64,000 nt of DNA from Casuarius casuarius (Eukaryota; Chordata; Aves; Casuariiformes; Casuariidae): NCBI GenBank assembly GCA_003342895.1, contig PTFA01000041.1, positions 4,489,983 through 4,553,982 on the forward strand. Reading direction: 5' to 3'. This document shows positions 28,401 through 43,400 of the stretch, piece by piece. The number at the start of each line of letters is the position of its first letter. Position 1 is the first letter of the stretch. Under the pieces are notes generated by a model that was given only the letters and a program-made list of their open reading frames with translations, was not told where the DNA came from and did no database searches. The position numbers were made by a program, and so were the translations under genes.

Positions 28401-31400
28401 AGGGTTGGGATATGCGAAGTGAGCACAGAGAAATGTGTGGGTGGGCAAAAATGAGGGTTTTAATTTTTTTTTCCTTTTATTCCTTAAGAAGTATGCAGCA
28501 ATTACTTCTGTATTTTAAAGAAATGGTAAAAATACCCAGAGGTTATAGATTGATGCTTTTCCTTAATGTTTATACAAATCTAAATACACAGTTAAAATAA
28601 ATACAGAAGTAAATGGAATACACCCACCTCTACAATTACAAAATCACTTTCCCATGGGGAAATTTCATCGTATCCCCATCTGTTAGAGCTTGGATTGTGC
28701 CATGAACCATTATGGCTTATATCCCTTAATTATTTTGCATCATATGAAATGTAATTGTGGATGCTCTATATCTTCATTGCAAATCCTTCATTTTCTTTCT
28801 TAAAGGTACCTATATTCTTGGCCTCGGTTCTGTATTGTGGAAATGAATCCCAGGGTTAATTAGGCTTTACAGAGTAACTCGTGGTCCTGATCCCACGGTC
28901 TCTGCATAAGTTATATTCTCACAGAGATAATAGGACTTTTTCCAGGGTGAGAAATAAAGGGAAAAACCGTGACCATGACAGCCTGCCATGCGGCTTCGCC
29001 TAGGAGCTCCAAGGGAACTGAGCCACAGCCGTCCTGCGTGCGGGCCTGGGGCAGACGCCGTACGCCACAGGGACCGCGGGAAGCCCTCTGCTCGGCAGCC
29101 AGGCTTTCCTCCGGGACCCGCCGCGAAATGCCGCTGACCTTGGCAGCGGAGGGGCTGGCGGCATGCAGGTTTCGTTGATGAAACAACATATTCTCAGGCA
29201 CAAAAAATGTGCCTTGGCAGTGAAAACACAGGTCCTCCTTAGTGTGCCTATAAACATGTAGCACTAGGTACATCTAATAGCTGCCTTATAACTTGCAGCT
29301 GAGATGAAGTTCCCAGTGTTGCTCCTCCAGTGAAGGACGGGGAATGTGCAATTTGCGGTGGTTTGACAAAACTTGCATACGATCAGAAAACACACATTAC
29401 CCTATGCATTCTGCATGCAACCACGTATCCTGCTTCCCAAGTGCATACGTTAGACTCTTAAGAGCAAAGTGTATCTGTATTCCTGGATACTATTCCTGAA
29501 AGTAACAGTCCTTGCGATATTATCAGCCGCTGAAAATAATGGTGTGATTTTGACTTGAAAACATATTCTTTTTCTAGTAACACTTTTTCATGGCTTTGAA
29601 CTAATGCATGTTTTAAAGCTGTGTCCATTTTTGGATACCGTCTAGCTGCTTTGTCAGAAAGGAGGCTTATTATGGTAGAAACGAAAATATTGCGAAGGTA
29701 TTTTCGTGATGGTTCAGCCTCAGATCCCCAAATCCATAGGCTTGATGTAACAAAGAAGATAGATAGATTGCCTCTGTTTAAATTAGAAGGCCTGCTGCCA
29801 GAACAGAGGTGATAGATTTCTTACTTGTAATGTCTTACTGGATATCTGATATTAGATATCGTGTAATAGACTCACAATAAACTACAGCAGATGTTTGAAA
29901 GGCACATAATTTGCAATTGATTATACACATATATCACAAATCAGGTATTGTATATATAATATTACCTGGCGAGCTACCCTCTATTCATATCACTTATGCT
30001 AATCAGAGATTCAGCTATTCAGTCAATTGTTGAAATTTTATCACTGGTCGTATGCAGGAAATAAAACTTTGTTTGTGGTATGAATAACTCCCAGCTACAG
30101 TGACATTTGGGATATGATTTTCATAAAGTTGTGCACAGGCCTGGTTTGCACCCACAAAATGAATTCTACAGACCAGAGTAGCAGCATTTTCATTACTTGA
30201 ATTTCACCTCCAATTCTTTACTTAGAAACTATTCAGGTATGTGTATCAGATATGGTCAGAAGAAGAAAAGGTATTTTGCTATCAGGTAAGGAGAAAGGTC
30301 AGAGAGTAAGTCTGGGGTAGACCTTGATACCTGAATCAGATGCAACAGAGGAGGTTCAGAGGTGGAAACCCAACACCGAGAGCAGTGTGTCAGGCTAGAA
30401 GTGGGTTGAAATGAGCTTCCTTGGGCCACTGGGAAGCTGGAAAAGGAAAGGAGTGTTTCTTCTGAAGACTTTGAAAAGAAGAATAGATGCATCATGATCA
30501 CTTCAGTATTATTCACCCATTTTCACATATTCTTTGTCTCCTTGGTTGGTTCCTGTCTGCTTTCACATGAATTGAACACTGCTGAAAACGTACAGATGTT
30601 TCCACACAAAAGAACACAAATATATCATTTCAATGTGAAAGAGGTGCAAAACAGTGCTCTCATTTAAATGATGCTTAAAGCCAAGAGGCACAGGGCCTAA
30701 GATATATGAGAACAAGACACAAACATCGCTACCATGTTTAAAAGCACATTTGTTTAACTACTCCATGCTGAGATTACATTCAGTATTTTTTCCCTAGGCC
30801 TAGAGTTGATGAGACAGACAGTACATGGCTGACCTCTGGAGCGGGATTTTTGTAAAATAAACAAACTAGATGGCAGAATATAAAAGTTACAAAGCTCTTT
30901 AGAATGCCATATGTGAAAATCTTACAAACAGTCCATAAATATCACCTGCTGGGTAGGACTTGAGGAAGCTGCTGCAGAATTCTCCACTAACACTTTTTTC
31001 CCCCTGAAACATTGAACCATCTGGTAATGGCAATTCATGCTGTAGCTTTGCTGTTGGCATGTGCCTATAATTACAAAATATGTTATTTCCAGCTTCAGCC
31101 TGGAAGCACCATCACCCTACAGCATGGGTGCAGAAGCACTGACAGACTGACCAGGCGGTCGGGGAAGACTGAAGTACCTGTGGTGACACCAGCAGAAAGT
31201 TTGTCTTTGAACCTTTGAAGGCAGCTTTACTGAAGTTAAAGGCAGACATTTTACTAAATGTTGTCATCGCAAAACTGAGCTCCCAGTTTTTCTTCCAGAA
31301 ACTAACTTCCTTATGAGGAAGTTAGCATTTGATCTAATTACCACTGAAGCAAATGGATTTTTTCACTATCAACACAGAGAGTTGGACCAAGCTCAACTGT

Positions 31401-34400
31401 GCAGCAGCAGGTTTTAAACTTAATAACTTGGTTGTGACCATCTCTGTTATAATTCATTTTCTGAAACAACAAAGCGATTGTTTGCTTTAAGAGTAAATTT
31501 CTTACTGGGTTTATTTTTGAAATAGAACTATTTTTCAGTTATACATCTGCAAAAACAGTTTAAAGACCTCATGCTTTTTTACACATAAAACTTCCGAAAT
31601 ACAAAAATGACGCCCTTTTCTATTAAGAAATTATGTTTAAATATTCACTCTTTGGCTGACTTTCATCCTGGAAGTGAATTTTTATGGCTGATATTTTAAT
31701 CCCTTAAAACAGAATCTTTGAAATGTTTTAAACTACTGTGCAGCAGCCCTGGCTGGCACTGCTCTACTTAGCACTGCTTTTAATCTACAGTTTGAATATA
31801 CTGCTCAAGAAATACTTAGATTTTAGTGGACAAAATAGATGTGGATCCTAAATGACTTGCCATGAGAAATGGAATTAAGAACAGTACATACGGTTTAATA
31901 GCTTTATCATTATGAACAGGCACAAAGGCCGACATTTTAAAGTCATTATCCTCTTGCACAAGCTGGTACAATTATACTTTTAATCAAGAATTTCTACTTC
32001 TTTTGCTACTTCCTGCCTTTCTGAGTTCCTGTGATATACAGTTCCCATTTTGGCCTCATCCTGTTTTGCCCTGCTTCTTGTGCGTTAAGAAGTCTAGCTC
32101 TACTGTAGGCTAGCATTTTTCAAATGCAGCAACATACAATAAACAGGAAAGATTCCCTTAGAGACACTGTTGGTTTTAGCTGATCAAAAGACCATTCCAG
32201 CATCCGCTTCTTGCTCAATAAAAATATTATCTGAGGGAAAAGAGAAACAACTCTAGATTAGCATTGCATCCTTAGCTTTGCGAAAGCCTCAGCAAAAGAC
32301 AATGCTGGTATCACTGCTGCTTAACGTACTGCTGCTGAAGTCCACCCTATTTTAGCTACATAGAGTAGCTAGTAACAAATTAATTTGTAAAAGAAAATAC
32401 AGTGTCTTCTATTTTTCCTGAATTTTAAACTATAGCACTACTTACTGGAGTTTAGCAAAACACATCCAAAAGCTAAGGCGGCTGCCCTGACAACATGCCA
32501 GGAGCCTATGAATTGCATCCAATTTGCATGTTTCGAGTCTGTGGGAGTTTTGCAGCAAGAGGAACTTCAGGATTTAGGCTTCATAACTTGGTCTAAGACA
32601 GGGTCATTACTTTGACCCCGATTAAGAAGAAGCTGGAGCTCAGACCTAAATGGAAGCATATGAATAGCCTTCTGAATGGGAGCATTTTCTAGCGCTTCAT
32701 CTTCCAAGCAGTGTGGTCTGCTGAGATTACAAGTCCTAGCATGCGATGTCCCATCCTAATAGGAACAGTCTTGTTTGTGTGTGGAAGCATGAAGATTCGG
32801 GCATCAGTTCAGTCACGTTATTAGGCATGTGCCTAATTGTAAGCACCTGTTAGCCACATTAAATTAAGTGGGCTTTTAAGCATGTGTTAAACAGGGCTTA
32901 AGCATATATTTTGGTAGGCATTTGCTCTGAGTGAAGACTGAGGAAGATAGAGTGAATGAATTGTGTTTTTTGAATCAGGCAGTCTATATTGTATGTGCTT
33001 CTTACACCTGGTATTCTCCTTTCCATTCCCTTCCACTACATGGCTGCTGTTCATATCCTGATGCCCTATTAGTGTATTTTTTGCTACAGCAGATCTCTAG
33101 CTGCCGAGGGGTGGGCACGCTCTGCAGGAGTGACTCTGAACCCCCTTTGGCAAGCAGCAGAGGTCCTTCACCTTGGCACGGTGAGATTCAGAGAGTCTCT
33201 GAATCAAGCCCTGGCGGCCAGCCGGATCTCAGAGGTTACAGGGCAGCACTGCTCAGGCAAAGGCACTTTTGCACTGTAAGCATATCAACAAGTGGTATAT
33301 TTTAAAAGAATAGTTTCAGTTCTTGCAGAAAATGTTTACTTCTCCATAAACAGAACATAAAGTTCTTGTGCTTGTTTTCTGTTTTCATTTTCATTTGTAA
33401 CCAGATTATAATGCTTATTGTGCTTTAAGCTTAGCACATGGCAAGCAATTTTCTAACAGTCACAGGACTTTTTTACCTTCCTGACATGAGCCAATACTGG
33501 CAATCAGCTCTGTCTGCACCATGACAGAAACGAGCTTCTGTAGCTATCTAAGTCTGCCAGCTTTCCCGTCCAGTTGAGGCAGCTATTTCTGAGGATTTGC
33601 GGTGGAATTTATCTCACCTTATGGTAGTTATCTAAAGTTGTGCAGACACTCTAAGCTAGGTACCCTTGGTAGTCTTGAGGAGAGAGAGAAGCACCTCAAA
33701 AGTTTGATTTATCCTGTCGATCAGTTAGGATGGTATTCTTGCTGGAGTATCTCTCTCCCCATAAGCCGTAGGAGAACCCCAGATACCCAGGTTCGAGCAG
33801 ACACCTAGCTTTTAGAAGGCTTAATTAGGTGACACGTTTCCCACTCTTTCTGCACTTACGCACTATTTTTTTAATAATCATTTCTAATCAACGCTTACTT
33901 ACCAGGTCTCCTCATGCCTTACCCTTGTAGCTACAAGGCAATTCCCCTGTAAATTCACTGTTTATTTCTTACACATGCTAACACTGCACTCTGCTACAGG
34001 TTCCTCCCACGTGGTAACTAACACTGTGCAGCACTTCTTTTGCCAGGAAGAAGCCTCTTTTGTGGATCATTCTTAACAGTTTAAAAGCATGCCTTGCCTC
34101 GTTAAGCTCAGTTTTCAGTTGCCAGATGAAGAGAGACAATGGCAATGGACCACAGCACAGGGACAGAGAGGCAGGAAAGCTTTAGACGTTAGCAGAGAAC
34201 TGAAATTCTTCTGGAAGTTATACTGGTAGTGAAGTTACAAGGGCGGATGAGAAAGGTGTAATGTTGGGGGAATAGATGGCATTTGGCCCCTAAGTTTGGC
34301 CTCTGGCCCGAACTTTCATACGCGTACAACACAGTTAGTGGACACCTGTGCTCGGGACTTGAAACTTGGCTGGTCAATACACCCACGTGGTGTAAAATGG

Positions 34401-37400
34401 CATATTCGGACTTTGATCTAACGCTGTGACCTAATTTTCCAGGAAGGACAGCTCCCGCTCTGTCACTCACGGTTCGGGTGAGCTAGCGATTTTTGTGGCT
34501 GAACACACGGCAAGTTCGGAGAGTTCAAAAGTGAGGGTAGCTCACCTTGTGGACAGAGCCAACAAAGGCAGACACTTGGCAAATACAACTGATTCCTGCC
34601 TCTCTTATCTTTGACGTGCTGCCACCGTTTTACAAACACCTTTCAAAGGAAACACGTTGCAGCCAGGCCAAAGTAGCAGTGCATTTCCACTGTTTTTGGC
34701 TCAGCAGGGTGCTGAGGTGGATGCGTACGTAAGCATGGAAGACGCCGGGTACTCCCAGAGGAGCACGTACTTCGTAGGCATCAAAGGCAGCAGGACTGGG
34801 AGCCGGGTCGCAGCGCGTGTGCTCCCGCCGCTGCAGCCTGCCGAGCGGCCGCGTGGCCCTCGCCGGCTCAGGCGCAGATGTGGCAGCGCCGGTTGACGAG
34901 AACAGGCTCCAGAACCGGGCTTTCAGAGAGCAACTGCAGAGATGTTTAAACTCTAATTTACTGCAGATTGGCTGTTTGCTGCTTGGCCGTTGCGTGTGAT
35001 CAAAATGGGTCAGCCCTGCCAAGGGAGGCAAACGCAATTCTGTCAAACAGCATCTAAACATTTCCTGCCTTAAGTGGCACAATTGCTTCTTACTTCACAG
35101 AAGCCTCTTCAAGCTCCTTAGGTGCCACTGACATAGTTCATGGCTCAAGCATGCCAGTATTGCTAATATTAAAGAAATAACTGGAAGGAGATGTAGGAGT
35201 GGGTTTTTTTCCCACAGTAAAATGTTCAACTTCCCCTATGAAGAAATATGCAATAATGTTACCATCTGTGTCACTTTATTCAGGCCAGATCCACATTACA
35301 GCTAGAACAGTGTTCCCATGCTGAAACACTGCATCATTATTAGCAATTACCACCATAGCTCCATTATTAGCAATGGGATGTCTACAGCCAGTTCGTATCA
35401 TCTGTGGTGCTTTTATTTATTTTGGAGAAACAATGAACATAAAATGTCTCTGCTGGACTCTGACATGGTGTGTACAAAGGCAGATGTCTGTCGCAATCTA
35501 GGGGGTGGATGGGGAGGAGGTGACGGAAGGGAACTGCTCAGCCACTAAAAGTTACTTTCATCCGCATTTCCTTTGGCAAAGCCTGCTCAGAAAATGCAAC
35601 GGGAAAGCGAGGCGGGAGGAGGGGAGCAGGAGGGGGGAAGAGGGAGACGAAAAAGCCGAAGATGAAAAGTGTTTTTCTTACTGTAGTCAGTTCAGAAGCT
35701 TTTTTGACAGATAATTGCTAATTATTTGGGAGATATAGGCATTATTCTGCAGATAACTGTCTTTAAACCTTGTACAGTCAGGCTGGAATAGCCTTTAACA
35801 CCTACTTTAAAAAACCCTACGAAGCAGCAGACAGCAAATGGCCTACTTAACACCTGGGAAAAGCAGATACACTGCAAGAAAATATTAATCTCTGTTCAAA
35901 TACAGACGATCCAAGAACATACTTTTACAGTGCTTTTTGACTCACTCACCCAATCATTTTTCTTGTTACGGGGTCAGCATGCTTAACGGCTGCATCAAAC
36001 ACAGGGTGATGCGCAAGCAAAGTCCCTGGAGAAATGACTAGTGGATGAAACCCGCTCTAACGTCCGTATGCCTGGTTGTGACCCCTTCTCTGCAGAATTG
36101 GCCAAGAATGCACATTAAAAGAGGCTGCAGGGTAAAAAACTTCAGCTGCCTGACAGACAGGCAGCAGCCTAATTTTACAGAGCTCTTGTCTGTGCTCTGC
36201 AGAAATAAAAACAACAAGCTGATTCATAACTTCCAAATTATCCATGCAAGAAGAGTGGATTTTCCGCAGCTATAATGAGAGCGCAGCAGCCTATGTCCCC
36301 AGCGCCGTGCTGGGAACACAGCCCACAATCTGCCCCCTCACTTCGGCCCCTCCAGACCCTACGCCAGGGCTCCCCGGGACGGAGTGGGAGACGTGGGACG
36401 GCCACAGCCTCGGCGAGGAGGGAGGCGAGGACACGTGGCAGGGGCCGTCATGTCCCTTCTGGCTCAGCTCCCCAGCACCAGCCAGGAAAGCCACTTGGTG
36501 CCAGTCAAAACGTGCCAGGCACCATGCTAGTAATTTACCAGCATGGAGGATCCCGGGCCGGAGCTGGGGTCCATGCCCTGATGCCATTCATTTTAATAAT
36601 AAAGGTGTAGCTGTGGTGGCCAGCCTTATGATCTGATGTGTAGATACTTCATCTTTTCACAGACTGGGTATTTCTTGGAGCGGGGTATATTCCCGTTCAG
36701 CACTTGCAAAAATTCATGCATAATAGGCAGGTTGGTAAATAATTAAAAAAAAAAACCTACTTAATATTTCTATGCATTTTAAAATGGAAAAATAGGAGAG
36801 TTTTTTTTATTAAAAACATGAAAGATACAGCTTTAAAATTAACAAGGAAATGTGGTGAGAAACTAGTCTGCATGCGAATAGAAAAGCTTGGATATGCCAT
36901 GAAATACAGATTCTGAAACAGCTTAATTTGGAACGATAATGTCTGAAATGTTTTGTTTTACATGGATTGCTTCATTTTAGCTTTTCTATTACATGAAATG
37001 CAACTCCTTGGGCAGGAAGTTGAACTAGATGATCTCCTCAGGTCCCTTCCAATCCAAACGATTCTATGATATTATGAAGCAAAATTTAATACAATTCAGT
37101 AAAATTATGTTTTAATACAAGAAACGAAGGAAAGAAATCAAATTAAAAAGATGTTTCAATGTTTTCCCATCAAAAAATTGAATGAAATTCATGCCAAAAA
37201 TTGAATCGAACGGAGCCACTCCATTTTGGGGGGAAGAGAATCAGCCTGTTTGGATGTAGGCCATTCCATGCCAATTGACCTCGGAGCCAGACAACGGTCT
37301 TTGCCTGTTTAATTTAATAAATGTTTACAGTAAAACTTCCTAATATAAGTTAAACTAGTTTTTCCCATGAGGAACTATTTTTCTGAAAAAATTTCATCTA

Positions 37401-40400
37401 GTAGTAAACCGTGTGACATTTTTCAGTACATTTCCCTCACATGCAAAAAACCCCAGCCACCTAAGTAACGCTTTCACTGATACTGAGACTGAACTCATCT
37501 GGAAAATTCTCATAGCACTTTTCTGGCCAGAGCTGTACAAGATCATACTTTGCTAAAAAGGCATTTTCCCTCCAGGTTCCTTAGTGTAAATATAGCAAAA
37601 AAGGTGTTTCTTGGGCTACAATAATGAGCATGTGCATGGGTATACGTGTAGATGTGCGAGATTTCTCTGGTACAGAAACATATATTTGAGGTTTCAGCAG
37701 TGACAGTTCCATTATAATCCCATTTTCACAGGCTTCTAGCTTTCTGAGCTGTATTATTTTGTCAGAGAGGCTTACGTTTGGCCCCGAGCTCAAAGGTGAT
37801 ATTTTTTGAGGTTTCACAAAATCTATTAATCCATTTTTGACTTACCAGAGGGTAAATAAATGCTTTTCCTGCCTCTTAGATTCTTGTAGCCCTGTTATGG
37901 CATTGATTTTTACACAGAACTCTCCACAGAATTTAATAGCAATCAGCTGCCTGATGTGTCTTAATGACTTCCTCTGTGCATTCAAAAAATGGCTAAACTT
38001 GACAAGTTGAAACCTTCCAAGGGGCCAGCGCTAACTGAGTAATAGCTCCCAGGTCAGTTTGGGATTATTATTTTAAAGTAGTAACAGAATAAAGACATTA
38101 AGATTTCCTTGACTTTATAAAAATGTTTTGAAAATTAATTTTGTCCTCAGAACAACCTTGCTTTTAAAGCCACTTCTCAGCTTGTGCACATCACATTAGC
38201 TCCAGTGCAGTAAATGTAACCACAGCAGCTTGCACCAGTGAAGGATTTGGCCCGTAATGCAAATACAAATACAAAGCAGCCATTTACAGCTTCATTGACT
38301 TAGCTGGAAACACACCAGCATAAAAATGCTATATTTAAGTGGAGGATTGGACCCTTAATGTAAATGTTGCTTGCACAATTTTTTCTGTAATATCTGAAAG
38401 AGTAAAATTCCCTGAAAACATAAACTGGCACAATATTTAAAAGATTATGGCACGAGAAAGTTTTTCGGTGCCAGTCCACCTAGCTTGTCTCCAGTGCCGC
38501 CTGCCAAGGGATGACAGTGGGGGAGTGTAAGATCCCTCCAGCAGCTGTAGGGAGCTTTTCCTAAAACATGCCAGTGATTTGCAGATCAGAGTTTTCCTGA
38601 GCCAAAAGTGATGTTGTTGTATTTAATGGCTTTCTTTTCGTTTCTCTAACTGGTCTAAGTTGGTTTGAAGCCATACAAACACTTAGCTTCCATAACAACA
38701 GAACACTTAGGTTATTGTACAGAGAGTAAGACAAAAGGGTGGTAAACTGAGAGGGAATTTTTTTGCAGGATGAATTTTGCTTTCAGTAAGTTTTGATCAT
38801 GCAATGAGGGGTGAAGAAGAATAGCCAAGCAGTGAAATCAATAGAAATTAATACTTCAATTTTCTTTCAATTCTATTTTTCTGCTATAAATCTATCACTT
38901 CAGCTGGAGGTTCAGGACTCTGCCTGAGGACAGAAACATCAGGAATTTGGGACTTTAACAAGAATCCAGCATTGGCAGCTGTCATTATTTTTATCGCCAG
39001 TGTCACGAAATTTGGTGGGAGGTTTTAAAGCATCAGCTGCAGATATCATGGTATTTCCAAATTCCTTATTTGAGATGGAGGAATTTTCTAGCTATTATCA
39101 CCACAGAAGAAATCCCCAAAATGTGCAAGAATGAAAATAAAAGAGAAATCAACAGCAGTTTTTGAGATACAATGATTTTTATAAAGCTTTGCAATTTCTT
39201 TGAGGCCTAGCTTATGATTTGCAAAACTTGGAGTTGAGAATATTGAGAAAGAGAACTACTGTGTTTTCCCTAGGAGACTGTAAGCTTTTATGTCACCTAA
39301 AGAAAGGAGATAGGGAAGGAGCAGGCATCAGATGGAACAAGCAAACCACAAAACAGCCCCAAATGTTCTGAAAGCAGCTTAAGAAACCAGGTAGATGACC
39401 TAGCCCAGTACTTCACGCAGTACTCTGACAACAAAAAACTGGATATTTGTTGCATTTCATCATTGTTTAAGCAGTACAAATGCATTTGAAAAAGCATGGG
39501 TTTCCTTGCTGCCCCACATGCACTGTCTATACAGGAAAGAAAGAAATATCCAAACTGAGAAAAATGCTACGAGATACACTAGCATCTGAAGACTGCTCTT
39601 CACAAGGGTCTTCTGGAGCCTAAAAGCATTTTGTTCAGCCCGAGTCCCATGGTGGTGGGGTGGAATTTCCCCTCAACTTCAGTGGGGGCAGAGTTTTACC
39701 CTATGTGCAAAGTTGGGCAAGGCTTCCTGCACAGACAGAGCAGGCCCCAAATCTTTGTGTCATCTGCTTCCACCCAATAACAGCTTTATAGAAGTAAGTT
39801 AAGAACGAATAACTTAAAAGCTGCCCAAGGCAGCTCTAAAGTGCTCCTTTCCCTGGCTGCACATGAGAAGACAGCCATTAGTGTTGCCGCTGTTAGGTTC
39901 ACTACTCCTTGGGGGACACTGCATTTGCAGAATGGCCTGGTTTCATACCGACAATATGCGCACATTTGAAATTGCTTGCATTTGGATGCTATTTGGTGTT
40001 CAGTTTTGAGTTAGTGCTGTGTCTGTTATGGATTCTTCTCATCATGGATAATAAGTCTCTTGTGAGCACGGGTCCTATTCTTTATTTTTGTTTGGATAAC
40101 ACTTCTCACTGAAAGTCAATAGATTGCCACATGCATTTTTTACGCAGTGGTGTATTGTTAAAAAAAAATTAACAGCTAGCAAATGAACAAATACAGAACA
40201 ATGGCAAATAACTATTACGCTGCATTACATTTCCACCCAGAAGTCTCTAAGGACTTTACAAAGATTAACAAATGCATCTTTAGTATATTTTCAAAGCAGG
40301 GAAATATTATCCACTCTAAGGAAACTGAAGCTCAAAAAAGATGATTACTTGCCCATGATCACGTGACAGTGTGAGACTGTCAGCACCACGAACACAGACA

Positions 40401-43400
40401 CAGCGCCCTAGCACCCAATCCTGTATACTTCTTTAAAGCTGTTAGTGGAAAGAAAGATTTGCATACGTGACACAAGGACTTTGGTCTTTATTCCACCTAT
40501 TTTTAAGAAGATCCTACCCATTCTGCAATAAGTATTAAAGTCTGATTTCATTGAACGGCCAAACTTTAACTGCCTTCGCTCTGAGTTGACGCAACTTGAG
40601 CTACAATACTGTAGATTTCTAGGCTGATATAAATCACTGTAGCTCCACTAACTTCAGTAGAATGATCTTTGGATAAATCAAGAATCTGACTGATGAAACA
40701 CACCTTCCTTCCTATTTAAATTGAAATAATCCAAAATCTTTCAGATGAGAAAGAGCTGAAGCTGGGACATGTATTCCTACAGCAAGGAAGGCTATGTCTC
40801 CTTTCTATGCTGAGCATATGGGGACATCCAGAATTACCTGGCGATCAGATACTTATTTTTAGAGCACTCAGAGTTTAATTTCAAAGCATCAGCTGAGCTG
40901 TGGCTACATCTATGTGAATGTTTGTACTTTGTGGTGTTGGAGGGGTGGAGGGAGGAATAACTAAGAAAATGGATAAGCTACCTTGCACACGATATGAAAT
41001 ATCGCAGGGTGAGAGTGTGCATATGGACAATTTCCATGGAGTAAGCAAGGTGCTTGAAGTTCATGCCACAGTAATTTATCTATCTGCCTAGTGAGGCAAA
41101 TTAAAAAAAAAAAACCCTCCCTGGAGAGTGCAAGTTACAGTAGGCAGAGGAACTGCTTTGCTTAGGTACTTTGCCTAAGCTTTTCTTTGAAGACTAAAAA
41201 TTAGGAGAAAATGGACATGTCAGTAAGTCCTCCCAGATGGAGAGAAATAGGCTATGTGCATGCATATATATATATGTATATGTATATATATATATTTGTA
41301 TTTTTATATTTATATGTACATATGCAAGCAATTACTTGCAAGCAGTAAAGCAATGTCATTAATTTTTGCTAAAAAAATGAGCTAATACACTATCCAAAAA
41401 CCTCTACAAGCATTTGTGACTGGTTATACAACACAGAAGTAGGTCTATACATTTTTTTACGGCCACTTTAACTATGCCAGCTTAGAAACCGTTACAGATA
41501 AAGCAGTACAGTCCCTACTACAAACTGCTGACATTAGCAAGGTTTATTTCTGCAAAAGTACTGACATAAGGCATCTTTATACAAGAATAAATGTATCCCC
41601 CTGTGGTTGCTGAATTGTGTTAACTACACACAGTCAAACCGCTAATTTAAATAGTTAAATCATACAAAAATCAGTGCATGAAGACAAGGCTTTGGAAGAC
41701 AAAGATTCAAGTTTCAAGGAGCACACAAGTACAGTTAATAACAAGCAAAAAAAAATACCAGGTAAAAATGAAATAGGCAGCAGAGGAAGGCTGATTGCTT
41801 GGGAAATGTGAGACTGGCTATTGGCAGCAAGTTTAAGTTTGGCTGGGGGAGAGCTATTTGAGTGGGAAAGACTGAAGAGCACTGGTTTCCTGAATAATGA
41901 AATCCTAGGATGGGAAGAATGAGAGCCTATTTGGGTACTGTTAGCTACACTGTTCAAGAGTAATAAGAAACTTGAAAATCATGTCAGAGAGGTGAGATAA
42001 AGAAGACAACGTGAAGGCCATCATCTAGTACAACTGTGGAGGATGAACAAATACGGAAACCAGTAGGGAACATAATACAATATGTCTATAATATAATATG
42101 TCTATAATATTTTATGTTGTTGAAGCTATTAGCAGGTGCAACACTCACAACATCAGTGGAGCTGTCTTCACTTGCTTCATTGTATAATGCACATGCTATT
42201 TAACACCAAACAGAAAACTTTTGAAAAGTATTAGAATAATGTTAGACTATATGGAGTGGCTTAAATGCGTATCTGTTTTAACTGGTTGCCATCTGAAATA
42301 CAAGGAGATGAACCTAAATTGTCTGCTGTAAATGCATATAAAGAAGTTTGGGAATTGAGCCCACATATGAATATACAAAGAGATAAAGTTTATAGAATTG
42401 TGACACAAAGTGTCAGGGGTCCTCTGGAATGTTAAAAAGCAATCAGCAATCAGAACATATGCCTGCCATGTTAACACATCATATGCCTCTGTCTCCAAAA
42501 CAGATTATGGAGATGGCTGTGAAGCAGAAAAAAAAAAAAAAAAGAAAGAGCTTTTATTTAAGAGCTACCTTTGCATATTTTTTCCAGACTTAACTAAAGC
42601 TGCTCAAATGGAGCGACAGCCTAGGATTTCCCTAAGAAGGGTTTTTAGCATGAGGGATGTAACTCTCCCATTTTGCATCTGGCAAAGTGGAGTGATCGCT
42701 ATGGAAATAGGAAGTGCAGCCTACATTTCTGCATGGTGATCAAGCTAAAGCTTTTCTAAATTGCTGATCTGCTTCCCTTGTTACAGATGAATACATCAGA
42801 AGAAAGTCGGTAGAAGTTGTCTGGCTTAATGACAGATTGGCACAAGATCCTACAATGACACGAACTTTAATTCTAACGCATGCCCTTAGCAATTTGTCCC
42901 AAACCCTCACTCTTATGAACTAAGATTCTGGAGAAGAAATGAAAAGTTATTTATGGTGATGTATGAACTGATGGGACAAAAAGAATTGAAGTTGAATTTT
43001 CTAGTGCATTGTAAATTAGGCTGCAAGCATCTGAAATCCATTGTTATAAAAAGTAACTATTAATTTGTATAGTGTCATAAACGTATGTCCTGGCTTTCAA
43101 GCACTGTTAGCCCTACACAAGCGAGTCTGTTGTTTTAATTGACTTCAATGGGACTGTTTATGTGAATAAGATGAGCAAAAGCTTGGCTGTAAGAAAGCAT
43201 TTCTCAAAGCTTGAGGCAGAGTAATCACACGGGTGTGAACAGACCTCTCTTTTTCCCTAGATTCTCAACTTTGAATTTAAAAAGAAGTGCCTCTAAAAAA
43301 GAAAGAAAGAAAAAAGCGGTAGCTGTATCTTCTTTTCCAACGCACGAAGCAGCGGGGCAGCCGCATGGAGCGGGGTGCCGTGCTGCTCTGCAACAGGGCC

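Noticed and set aside
34630..35082. 150-codon frame and overlapping plus-strand frames in the CpG islet
   Set aside because: The start is TTG; the frames are explained by GC content and have no recognised homology.
42528..42552. Poly-A run as a retrogene or LINE tail
   Set aside because: No retroelement body or target-site duplication is recognisable next to it.
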